Source: Sulfitobacter maritimus (GTDB taxonomy: Bacteria; Pseudomonadota; Alphaproteobacteria; Rhodobacterales; Rhodobacteraceae). From it: a DNA stretch of 64,000 nucleotides. The DNA lies in NCBI RefSeq assembly GCF_013346665.1, contig NZ_JABVBB010000038.1, positions 310,001-374,000 on the forward strand, read 5' to 3'. Position numbers and translations under genes: made by a program. Shown one piece after another: positions 7,692-18,896 of the stretch; positions within the stretch are counted from its first letter, which is position 1; every line of letters starts with the position of its first letter. The notes beneath the pieces were generated by a model that saw only the letters and a list, made by a program, of their open reading frames with translations, did no database searches and was not told the origin of the DNA.

Positions 7692-9053
7692 ATGACACAA
7701 GATCAATGGGGCGAGATCAAACAGCGGCTTCTCAAGACCGTGGGGCAGAACAACTACACCACCTGGATTGAGCCGCTGGTGCCCGGCGATGTTGAAGACG
7801 GCATCGTGACACTCAGAGTGCCGACGAATTTCTTTGGCAATTACGTCAGCCAGAACTTCTCTGACCTTATCCTGCATGAGATCAACGCGGCTGGCACCGA
7901 TGCCACGCGTCTGAACTTTGCGTTGAACCAGCAGCCCGCCAATGCCGCCGACAAGCCCGCCCCGGCTGCGCGTCAGACCACGGCTGCGATCAAACCCACT
8001 GCTAACAATCAGTTGAGCACCGCCCCGCTTGACCCGCGCTTCAGCTTTGACAATTTCGTTGTTGGTAAACCCAACGAGCTTGCCCATGCTGCCGCCCGCC
8101 GTGTGGCCGAAGGGGGTCCCGTCACCTTCAACCCGCTGTTTCTTTACGGTGGCGTTGGCTTGGGTAAGACCCACCTAATGCACGCGATTGCCCGCGAGCT
8201 GCATGAGCGCCGCCCAGATATGAATGTTCTGTACCTTTCGGCAGAGCAATTCATGTACCGCTTCGTGCAGGCCCTGCGGGACCGCAAGATGATGGACTTC
8301 AAAGAGATTTTCCGCTCGGTCGACGTGCTGATGGTCGATGACGTGCAGTTCATCGCGGGCAAGGATTCCACGCAGGAAGAATTCTTTCACACGTTCAACG
8401 CGCTGGTCGACCAGCACAAGCAGATCATCATCTCCGCCGACCGTGCGCCCGGTGAGATCAAAGATCTCGAAGACCGTGTGAAGTCGCGCCTGCAATGCGG
8501 CTTGATCGTGGATCTGCACCCGACAGACTATGAACTCCGTCTTGGCATTCTGCAAAGCAAGGTCGAAGTGCAGCGCAAGACCTACCCTGACCTCGAAGTC
8601 GCCGATGGCGTGCTGGAGTTTCTGGCGCACCGCATTACCTCGAACGTCCGTGTGCTCGAAGGCGCGCTGACTCGTCTATTCGCCTTCGCCTCGCTCGTTG
8701 GGCGTGAGATCGACATGGGGCTGACGCAGGATTGTCTCGCGGATGTGCTGCGCGCCTCGGAACGCAAAATCTCGGTCGAGGAAATTCAGCGGAAAGTGTC
8801 GGATCACTACAACATCCGCCTCAGCGACATGATCGGCCCCAAGCGTCTGCGCAGCTACGCGCGCCCGCGTCAGGTCGCGATGTATCTGTGCAAACAGATG
8901 ACCAGCCGCTCCCTGCCCGAGATTGGCCGCCGCTTTGGTGGTCGCGACCACACCACCGTCATGCACGGCGTGCGTCGCATTGAAGAGTTGAAGGTTTCGG
9001 ACGGTCAGATTGCAGAGGATCTGGAACTGCTGCGCCGGGCGCTCGAATCCTAA
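7692..9053 (+). CDS. dnaA: Chromosomal replication initiator DnaA
   Basis: A 453-residue AAA+ initiator that binds DnaA boxes, melts the origin and loads DnaB. Domain I is 1-75, a short Ala/Pro/Thr-rich linker domain II runs about 80-112, and AAA+ domain III starts near 115 with Walker A GGVGLGKT at 153-160 and Walker B VLMVDDVQF. Domain IV carries the DNA-binding signature GRDHTTVMHGVRRIEEL near the C-terminus. The start ATG has only a weak Shine-Dalgarno, which may matter given the hairpin just upstream. It is followed by a stem-loop and a 160-base gap to dnaN, so the two are probably separate transcripts. Confidence 0.97.
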   Translation: MTQDQWGEIKQRLLKTVGQNNYTTWIEPLVPGDVEDGIVTLRVPTNFFGNYVSQNFSDLILHEINAAGTDATRLNFALNQQPANAADKPAPAARQTTAAIKPTANNQLSTAPLDPRFSFDNFVVGKPNELAHAAARRVAEGGPVTFNPLFLYGGVGLGKTHLMHAIARELHERRPDMNVLYLSAEQFMYRFVQALRDRKMMDFKEIFRSVDVLMVDDVQFIAGKDSTQEEFFHTFNALVDQHKQIIISADRAPGEIKDLEDRVKSRLQCGLIVDLHPTDYELRLGILQSKVEVQRKTYPDLEVADGVLEFLAHRITSNVRVLEGALTRLFAFASLVGREIDMGLTQDCLADVLRASERKISVEEIQRKVSDHYNIRLSDMIGPKRLRSYARPRQVAMYLCKQMTSRSLPEIGRRFGGRDHTTVMHGVRRIEELKVSDGQIAEDLELLRRALES

Positions 9054-9100
9054 GCACCTTCCCCTGAGGGTTGTTGTCAGGACACGGTCAAACAGCGATC

Positions 9101-9121
9101 AGGGGCGCGGCTTGCGCCCCT
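9101..9121 (+). terminator. Stem-loop after dnaA
   Basis: AGGGGCGC and GCGCCCCT pair around GGCTT, 48 bases past the dnaA stop. The tail is only CTTGC, so termination strength is uncertain. Confidence 0.5.
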
Positions 9122-9215
9122 CTTGCAATCGCAGCAACAAAACAACAAAAGTTCTTGTGTAAGCGTGGGAACCGGGTAGTTTGCCTCTCCCGGCAATCGG
9201 TATGGGAGAAGGCAT

Positions 9216-10334
9216 ATGAAATTTAGCATCGAACGCGCGGCACTGCTCAAAGCGGTTTCGCAAGCCCAATCCGTGGTCGAGCGCCGCAACACCATTCCGA
9301 TCCTCGCCAACGTGTTAATCGAAGCCGACGGCAGCGATGTTTCCTTCCGCGCCACGGATCTGGATATCGAAGTGGTCGATAAGGTCGCGGCTCAAGTCGA
9401 GCGTGCGGGGGCCACGACCGTTTCGGCCACGCTGCTGCATGAGATTGTGCGCAAACTGCCCGACGGGGCTTTGATCAACCTCACTGCTGATACCGCCGCG
9501 GGCCGCCTGACCGTCGAAGCAGGCCGCTCGAACTTCTCGCTCGCCACCCTGCCGCGCGAAGACTTCCCGGTTATGGCGTCGTCGGAATACGCCTCGAACT
9601 TCACGGCCCCTGCCCCGGTGCTGCGCCGTTTGTTCGACAAGTCAAAATTCGCCATTTCCACCGAAGAAACGCGCTATTACCTCAACGGCGTTTACCTGCA
9701 CATCGCGGATGTTGAAGGCGGCAAGGCGCTGCGCTGCGTGGCCACCGATGGCCACCGTCTGGCGCGGATCGACGCCGAGATGCCCGAAGGTGCGGCAGAG
9801 ATGCCCGGCGTGATCGTACCGCGCAAAACCGTTGGCGAATTGCGCAAGCTGCTGGACGATGACGAGATGGAAATCGCGGTTTCCGTATCGGAGACTAAGG
9901 TGCGTTTCGCTACGCCCGGCATCACCCTGACCTCCAAGGTGATCGACGGCACCTTCCCCGACTACACCCGCGTCATCCCGCAGGGGAACACCCGCAAGAT
10001 GGAAGTCGACGCCGCTGATTTCGCCCGTGCGGTGGACCGTGTGGCGACTGTTTCCTCGGAGCGTTCGCGCGCCGTGAAACTGCAATTGGACGAAGACCGG
10101 CTTGTGCTCTCGGTCAACGCGCCTGACAGCGGTGCGGCGGAAGAGGAGCTTGCCGTGGCCTATGGTGACGAGCGGCTAGAGATCGGTTTCAACGCGAAAT
10201 ACCTGCTGGAGATCGCCAGCCAAGTGGACCGCGAAAACGCTGTCTTCCTGTTCAACTCCTCCGGCGACCCGACCCTGATGCGCGAAGGCAATGACACCTC
10301 AGCGGTCTATGTCGTCATGCCGATGCGCGTGTGA
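9216..10334 (+). CDS. dnaN: DNA polymerase III sliding clamp, beta subunit
   Basis: A 372-residue beta clamp that forms a ring dimer around DNA and tethers polymerase III. It opens MKFSIERAALLKAVSQAQSVVERRNTIPILANV, as clamps do, contains three repeated domains of about 120 residues, and ends with the conserved VYVVMPMRV. The start is supported by GGGAGAAGG ten bases upstream. It is followed by recF after 58 bases containing two inverted repeats. Confidence 0.97.
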   Translation: MKFSIERAALLKAVSQAQSVVERRNTIPILANVLIEADGSDVSFRATDLDIEVVDKVAAQVERAGATTVSATLLHEIVRKLPDGALINLTADTAAGRLTVEAGRSNFSLATLPREDFPVMASSEYASNFTAPAPVLRRLFDKSKFAISTEETRYYLNGVYLHIADVEGGKALRCVATDGHRLARIDAEMPEGAAEMPGVIVPRKTVGELRKLLDDDEMEIAVSVSETKVRFATPGITLTSKVIDGTFPDYTRVIPQGNTRKMEVDAADFARAVDRVATVSSERSRAVKLQLDEDRLVLSVNAPDSGAAEEELAVAYGDERLEIGFNAKYLLEIASQVDRENAVFLFNSSGDPTLMREGNDTSAVYVVMPMRV

Positions 10335-10341
10335 CGCAGCC

Positions 10342-10386
10342 GGAAATTTTTAAAATTCCCGGACCGTTTTCCTTTAAAGAAAACGG
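10342..10386. repeat. Two adjacent inverted repeats between dnaN and recF
   Basis: The first, 10342-10359, is AT-rich (GGAAATTTT with AAAATTCC, one mismatch). The second pairs CCGTTTTC (10364-10371) with GAAAACGG (10379-10386) around CTTTAAA and ends six bases before the recF ATG. They could reduce readthrough or limit recF translation. Confidence 0.5.
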
Positions 10387-10392
10387 CTTTCC

Positions 10393-11486
10393 ATGACGCA
10401 GTTGTATCTGTCCAACTTAAGCCTTTCGCATTTCCGCTCGCACAGGCGGGCGGTGATCGACGTGGATGCGCGGCCCGTGGCGCTCTACGGCCCAAATGGC
10501 GCGGGTAAGACCAATATCATCGAAGCAATCTCCCTGCTCTCTCCGGGCCGTGGCTTGCGGCGCACGAGCGCGCAGGACATGGCGCGGCGGCCCGAAGCTC
10601 TGGGCTGGAAAGTGAGCGGGCTGCTGCACGGCCCCACGGTGCTGCATGAGATCGACATCTGGTCCGAAGCAGGTGCGGCGCGGCAAACCAAAATCGATGG
10701 CAAGGCAGCGCCACAGACCGGGCTGGGCCGCATCGCGCGGGTGCTCTGGCTTATTCCGGCCATGGACAGGCTTTGGATCGAAGGGGCCGAGGGGCGGCGG
10801 CGGTTTTTGGACCGCGTGACGCTTTCGATGCTGCCCGACCACGCAGAATTGTCGCTTAGCTATGAAAAGGCGATGCGCGAACGCAACCGGCTGCTCAAAG
10901 ACATGGTGCGCGAGCCTGCGTGGTACACAGCGCTTGAGACCCGCATGGCCGAGACTGGCGCCCAGATCCACGCCAACCGTTTGCAGGCTTTGGCCGCCCT
11001 GGAGGCCGCACAGGAAGAAGCGCAGACCGCCTTCCCCATCGCGACCTTGGAGCTGCAATGCGACATGCCGAGCGAGCCTGAAGCCCTGCGCCGCGCCCTA
11101 TCGGACAACCGGATGCGCGATCTTGCCGCCGGGCGCACGCTGATCGGCCCCCACCGCGCTGATCTGGAAGGCACCTATGCCGCGAAAGGCATCGCCGCGC
11201 GGGAGTGTTCTACAGGCGAGCAAAAAGCGCTGCTGGTGTCGCTGATCCTCGCCAATGCCCGCGCCATCGCGGCCGATTTCGGTGCTCCGCCGTTGCTCCT
11301 GCTCGACGAAGTGGCTGCCCATCTCGACGCCAGTCGCCGCGCTGCCCTCTATGACGAGATCTGCGCGCTTGGTGCGCAGGCATGGATGACAGGCACCGGG
11401 CCGGAATTGTTCGAAAGTCTCGGCAACCGCGCGCAATATGTCGAAGTCACCGAAGAGGACGGGTTATCAAAGGTTGAGGTCATGCC

Positions 11487-11490
<4 letters not shown>
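10393..11490 (+). CDS. recF: DNA replication/repair protein RecF
   Basis: A 365-residue SMC-like ATPase that helps load RecA at gaps together with RecO and RecR. Walker A GPNGAGKT is at 33-40, the signature motif is CSTGEQKALLVSL and Walker B with the D-loop is LLLLDEVAAHLD. The ATG at 10393 has almost no Shine-Dalgarno and a hairpin sits directly upstream, which suggests low expression. The stop overlaps the next ATG by four bases (ATGA), so the LysE-type exporter gene is translationally coupled to recF. Confidence 0.96.
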
Positions 11491-14599
<3,109 letters not shown>

Positions 14600-14601
<2 letters not shown>

Positions 14602-14675
14602 GGGCGCTTAGACATCGTTTCTATAAGGACGGCCACCGTCGTCTTTATAGAAACATCTCTCCACCGAGCGCTCTT
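14600..14675. terminator. Two-layer inverted repeat between convergent gyrB and histidine kinase
   Basis: Inner stem GTTTCTATAA...TTATAGAAAC spans 14617-14654, further extended by GACG/CGTC around the loop. Outer arms AAGGGCGCT (14600-14608) and AGCGCTCTT (14667-14675) pair at 8 of 9 positions. It fills the whole gap between the two convergent genes and probably stops transcripts from both sides. Confidence 0.65.
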
Positions 14676-14679
14676 AGCC

Positions 14680-16545
14680 TCACAATGCGCAGCCCCCATC
14701 GCCGAGCAGAGGCAGCCGAACCCAAAACACCGTCGCGACGTGGGGGGTCGACGTGAAGCCAATCTCGCCGCCCATATTCTCGATCAGTTCTTTCGAAATC
14801 GACAGGCCCAAACCTGTTCCTTCGCGGTTGCGTGTCAAATGCTCCGCCTGCTGGGAGAACGGTTGAAAAATCCGGGTGCCGAACTCCGAAGAGATGCCGG
14901 GGCCGTCGTTTTCCACAAAGATGGTGCAGGCGTCGTCTGCGGTGTTCAGGCAGATACGCACTGTCCCGCCGGTCGTGGAAAACTTCGACGCATTAGACAA
15001 CAGGTTTGTGACGACCTGCTTCAAACGCTGTGGATCGGCGCGTACAAGCACCGCCTGATCGGGCAGGTCTGCGGCGAAAGACACGTTGAACTTGTCAGCG
15101 AAAGGTTCGTTGTCGACGATCGTTTGCTGGACCAGTCCCACAGCATCTACATCAGCCAAACTGACCGTAAAATGCCCGGCGGTGAGCTTTTGGAAATCGA
15201 GCAGATCGTTAACCACCTGTGTGAGCCGGACACTGTTTCTATCGGCCAGTTCCAGCAGCTTATCTACCCGTGAGGATCTGCCCTCGCCGACCTCTTCGGT
15301 CAGCAGGCGCAGCGCACCGTGGATGGAAGCGAGTGGCGTTCGCAGTTCGTGGCTGACCGTTGCCACGAAATCATCCTTTAGGGACTCAAGGCGCTTCTTC
15401 TCTGTAATATCAACCATCTGGACCACCAAACGCGTGTCTTGCGGGTCTTCATGACGAACGACTGACAGCCGGATCGCGATGTCGATTATCGTGCCATCCG
15501 GCTTTTCATAGCGCTCTTCAATGCGGGAGGCGTTGATCTTGCCGGTCAGAAACTCATCCACTTCGGCTTTTACCTTGCCAAGGGTGTCAGTCTCGGAGAG
15601 CTTCCAAAAACTCATCTGCTCCAGCACGCCGGGAGAGTAGCCAAAGAGCGGATAACACGCGTCGTTCAACAAAATGAACGTCCCATCTAGCGCGACGACA
15701 GCCATGGCCACAGGCGCATTGGCCATCAGCATTTCCAGCCCTTCTTTTCGCGCCTTAGCCAAGTTCTGCGCGCTTTCGAGCGAGGTTACGTCTATCATCG
15801 TGCCGAGCAGGCGCACGGCATCCCCAGCCGAATCCCGCTCTGTCACCCTGAGGATGGACCGCATCCAGCGCCAAGACCCATCGGCTCCGCGCATTCGGAA
15901 CTTGGCCTCGGATTTTTCAACCCGGCCCTCAATACATTCCGCGTCGATTGCTTCAACCATGGCGCGGTCATCAGGGTGAATGCGGGCGCGCCATTCTTCG
16001 TCTGAGTTTCGCCCGTCGGAATCGCAAATGCCAAGCAACTGGTACCACGCGTCTGACGCGACGCCTTTGCCGGTGCGCAGGTCGGACTCGAAAACACCGA
16101 TTTGACTGCCTTCCAGAGCAAGGTTCCAACGCTCTTCTTGGTCCTTCAATGCCTGCCAGGCGCGCAGGCGGCTGGTTACCTCGTTAAGGCTAACGATATT
16201 GAACGGCCTGCCGCCCTCCCCAAGGAATTGGCTGAGGCTCACCTCGCAATACCTTGCGCCGCCCAAGCCTCGCGGAAGAGCGATGATATTTTCAAGATCG
16301 CCGCTGCCGATGGAACGGCAGACCAGCTTGCCCTCTTTAACTGAGAGCGCTGGCAGCAGGGTCGATATTTGCGAGCCGATACCGTCTTTTTTTTGACCGG
16401 GGAACATGGCTTCGGCGCTACGGTTGCGGAACACGACAAAGCCTGCGGCATCTACGACCCAAACGCCAAAGGGGCTGTGTTGGATGATAGAACGGAACAT
16501 GCTTGAGGCGTCGGGATCGGTTCCGGTTGCTATGCCCTGAAACAT
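14680..16545 (-). CDS. PAS-domain sensor histidine kinase, orphan
   Basis: A 621-residue soluble histidine kinase. Three PAS domains are visible: about 15-115, a PAS-PAC around 150-275 with WRARIHPDDRAMV, and 290-385. The H-box FVATVSHELRTPLASI has the phosphoacceptor His near 399, followed by N-box LSNASKF, G1 ENDGPGIS and G2 GTGLGLSI. There is no transmembrane segment or receiver domain, so the signal is cytoplasmic (ligand, redox or light cannot be told from sequence). ATG at 16545 is chosen; a GTG at 16593 would add 16 residues. No response regulator is adjacent, so the partner is unknown. Confidence 0.88.
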   Translation of the reverse strand: MFQGIATGTDPDASSMFRSIIQHSPFGVWVVDAAGFVVFRNRSAEAMFPGQKKDGIGSQISTLLPALSVKEGKLVCRSIGSGDLENIIALPRGLGGARYCEVSLSQFLGEGGRPFNIVSLNEVTSRLRAWQALKDQEERWNLALEGSQIGVFESDLRTGKGVASDAWYQLLGICDSDGRNSDEEWRARIHPDDRAMVEAIDAECIEGRVEKSEAKFRMRGADGSWRWMRSILRVTERDSAGDAVRLLGTMIDVTSLESAQNLAKARKEGLEMLMANAPVAMAVVALDGTFILLNDACYPLFGYSPGVLEQMSFWKLSETDTLGKVKAEVDEFLTGKINASRIEERYEKPDGTIIDIAIRLSVVRHEDPQDTRLVVQMVDITEKKRLESLKDDFVATVSHELRTPLASIHGALRLLTEEVGEGRSSRVDKLLELADRNSVRLTQVVNDLLDFQKLTAGHFTVSLADVDAVGLVQQTIVDNEPFADKFNVSFAADLPDQAVLVRADPQRLKQVVTNLLSNASKFSTTGGTVRICLNTADDACTIFVENDGPGISSEFGTRIFQPFSQQAEHLTRNREGTGLGLSISKELIENMGGEIGFTSTPHVATVFWVRLPLLGDGGCAL

Positions 16546-16739
16546 CAAAGGTTCATTTTTTCCATGTTGGGTGCCCTGTCGGGGGCCTTGCACTAGGCCC
16601 GTTCTGCAGCGCTGTTAATTTTTCGTTAACCCTTGCAGAAAAAATGAAACAATCAATCTTTGTTCTATCGCCTTATAAGAGTGTTGCAGCGGGCCCACGC
16701 AAGTCTGACGTCGACGACCGCGTGCAAAGGCGTGCGCCG

Positions 16740-17396
16740 CTAGCGTTCTGTACTGCGCAGGTTTAGAATCTGCATGCCGATTGCCATTGCCGGGCCAATG
16801 CCAATCGCGAAGAGCAGCGTTCCCAAACCCAAGGTGCCGCCCAAAGCCCAGCCGATGCCGACCACAGTCAGTTCAATGCTCATGCGCACCAGCGCGATCG
16901 GCTGGCCGGTGATCCGTTGTAGCCCGGTCATCAAACCGTCGCGCGGGCCGGGGCCGAGGTTGGCAACCAGATAGATTGCGCCACCAAAGCCCGTGACGAA
17001 TACGCCGGTTAGCGCAAGCAGCACATTGGCAATGTAAGTCTCAAAACTTGGTAACAGCGGCAGGGCAAATTCAAGCACCAGAGCGACAATCACCGCGTTC
17101 AAAATCGTGCCGATCCCCGGTGTCTGACGCAGCGGAATCCAAAGCAGCAAGACCGTCGCGCTGACGACAAAGGTGGCAAAGCCAAGGCTCCAATCAGTGA
17201 TATTGGTCACCCCCTCGGCAAAGACCGTCCAAGGGCTGACGCCCACACCCGCTGTGACCAAAAGCGCTTCGCCCAAACCGAAGATGACCAGCCCGAGAAT
17301 GAGAAACCCCAAAGAGGCCAAAGGCGGGCGCAGCGTGAAAGCACGCGGCGCGCTCCACCGCAGGCGCGGGACGGAGGTGACGGACAGAAAACTCAC
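16740..17396 (-). CDS. YczE/YitT-like integral membrane protein
   Basis: A 218-residue membrane protein with about five hydrophobic helices and the family motifs GEALLVTAGVGVSPWTVFAEG and LGPGPRDGLMTGLQ. It resembles the YczE/YyaS group; members have no established transport substrate. The start is GTG at 17396 with AGGGG upstream. It lies between the histidine kinase and the sulfotransferase on the same strand with gaps of 194 and 69 bases, so it seems to be transcribed on its own. Confidence 0.75.
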   Translation of the reverse strand: MSFLSVTSVPRLRWSAPRAFTLRPPLASLGFLILGLVIFGLGEALLVTAGVGVSPWTVFAEGVTNITDWSLGFATFVVSATVLLLWIPLRQTPGIGTILNAVIVALVLEFALPLLPSFETYIANVLLALTGVFVTGFGGAIYLVANLGPGPRDGLMTGLQRITGQPIALVRMSIELTVVGIGWALGGTLGLGTLLFAIGIGPAMAIGMQILNLRSTER

Positions 17397-17465
17397 GGCA
17401 AAGCCCCTAATATAGACTGCCCCTTTGTCCCAGCTTGCGCGGGGTCCAGCAAGGGCGGAAAACGC

Positions 17466-18893
17466 TCAGCGCCAGCGGGTGAAACCGAAGGTCATATAGT
17501 CTTTCTGATAGGCATCGGCGGCAAGTCTTTCGATCTCTTCGTCGTAAATATCTGCGATGGTAAAGGGGCCCGGCTCCGACGCGGCCGGAACAGCAGGCGC
17601 AACACTATGACCTGCCCCGGCAGCGAGGTCGGCAAGCTCTGCGGCCATATCGGCCTCCCGGATGATCCGATCCGGCAGGCAGAATTCGCCAAAGCCCGCC
17701 ACGGCCTGCACCTGAGAGCACCACGCGGCGTCCACGCGCACCGCTGTTTGTCCGGCAAGATTACCCTTGAGGAACCGCAAGAAGGCCGCAAAGGCAGCGC
17801 GGTGGGCTCCGCGATCATACTCCGCATCCAAGCCGCCTTCAGGCAGTGGCAGCTTGTATCGGCGGATCAGCGTTCGGCGCAATTGTTCATAGCTGCCCGG
17901 ACCAGTGGCCAAAATATAGCGGCAAAAGGCATCATGCGCGCGTGCCACCGGATGTCTGATAACGGTAAATCCGCGATGACCGGGATTTTTCCGTTTCCAC
18001 TGGCGCAGTTCCTTCTGCGACATCTTGTGACGCAGCGCCTCTTGTGGAACGCCGTCAAGCTTGGCCAGCCATGTCAGCACCTGCTCCTGCGGGCCGGATT
18101 TAATAGGCAGATAGACCAACCCGCTCGTCGCGGCCGCGACATAGGACGGCACATTTGGCCCGCGTCGTGGCTCAAAGTTTGGCGTGCGCGTTAGGTCAAA
18201 GCGGTCCAGCCGGGACAGCGCCTGCTGCATCTCGTCATAGTTACGCACTTTGGCTGATATCGGGCTGGGATTTTGTTTCTTGAGGTTCTTATCCAGCGCC
18301 TCAAGCGTCTCATCGACCCCTAGATACCGCGCCAGCCCGTTCATCACCTCGACACTTTGAAGGTCTTCATAGGCGACGTAAAACGCCGTCTGCCCCGAGG
18401 TCTGAAGCCGGTTTAACAAGGTGATCTGAAACCTATGCAAAGCATCAAGATGGGCCGCAAACTCATCTTCATCAAAGACCGCCTGCGCCACTTTCTGCGC
18501 CTTTACGTCGGTCAGCTTCCATTGCCCTGTGGCCTGCGCGATCTTCCAACTGACGTAGCTGTCGACCGGGTTGCGGGTGAGCACGATCTTGGCGCAGCGT
18601 TGGTCATTGATAATGGTCTCAAAAACGCGCGGGTCATGATCATGGAAATACCGAAACCCGCCAAGCGCATCGTCTTGCTCTTGGATCGCTTTGAGCAATA
18701 CATGGGGGTCGCCATCGCGGGCCGCCTGATCCACACCAAGGATCGGTTCGCTTTTCGGATAGCCCATAAAGAAGGGATTGAACGCCTCCCCATGGCAGGC
18801 AATTCCATCGAAGGCATTCAAGTTCGCCTCAAGAAAATTGGAGCCTGTGCGCATTTCGGCAAAGACCACGAAACTGTCGAACTTTTGCGTCAT
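17466..18893 (-). CDS. Two-module sulfotransferase (Stf0/NodH-like N-terminal half, second sulfotransferase-like half)
   Basis: A 475-residue protein with two sulfotransferase-like halves. The N-terminal half (1-230) is Stf0/NodH-like: 5'-phosphosulfate-binding MRTGSNFL (14-21) and 3'-phosphate-binding LTRNPVDSYVSWK (105-117). The C-terminal half (about 255-475) repeats the layout: YLPIKSGPQEQV (261-272) looks like a degenerate first motif and TVIRHPVARAHDAFCRY (310-326) like the second. The family moves sulfate from PAPS to a sugar hydroxyl. It is the last gene of the glycosyltransferase run, three bases after the GT14-type gene, and cysQ in the same block removes PAP. Substrate is unknown. 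Confidence 0.82.
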   Translation of the reverse strand: MTQKFDSFVVFAEMRTGSNFLEANLNAFDGIACHGEAFNPFFMGYPKSEPILGVDQAARDGDPHVLLKAIQEQDDALGGFRYFHDHDPRVFETIINDQRCAKIVLTRNPVDSYVSWKIAQATGQWKLTDVKAQKVAQAVFDEDEFAAHLDALHRFQITLLNRLQTSGQTAFYVAYEDLQSVEVMNGLARYLGVDETLEALDKNLKKQNPSPISAKVRNYDEMQQALSRLDRFDLTRTPNFEPRRGPNVPSYVAAATSGLVYLPIKSGPQEQVLTWLAKLDGVPQEALRHKMSQKELRQWKRKNPGHRGFTVIRHPVARAHDAFCRYILATGPGSYEQLRRTLIRRYKLPLPEGGLDAEYDRGAHRAAFAAFLRFLKGNLAGQTAVRVDAAWCSQVQAVAGFGEFCLPDRIIREADMAAELADLAAGAGHSVAPAVPAASEPGPFTIADIYDEEIERLAADAYQKDYMTFGFTRWR

Positions 18894-18896
18894 GGG

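Noticed and set aside
16630-16770. Short + strand frame starting MKQSIFVLSPYKS
   Set aside because: No Shine-Dalgarno, and it runs into the opposite-strand YczE-like gene; not supported.
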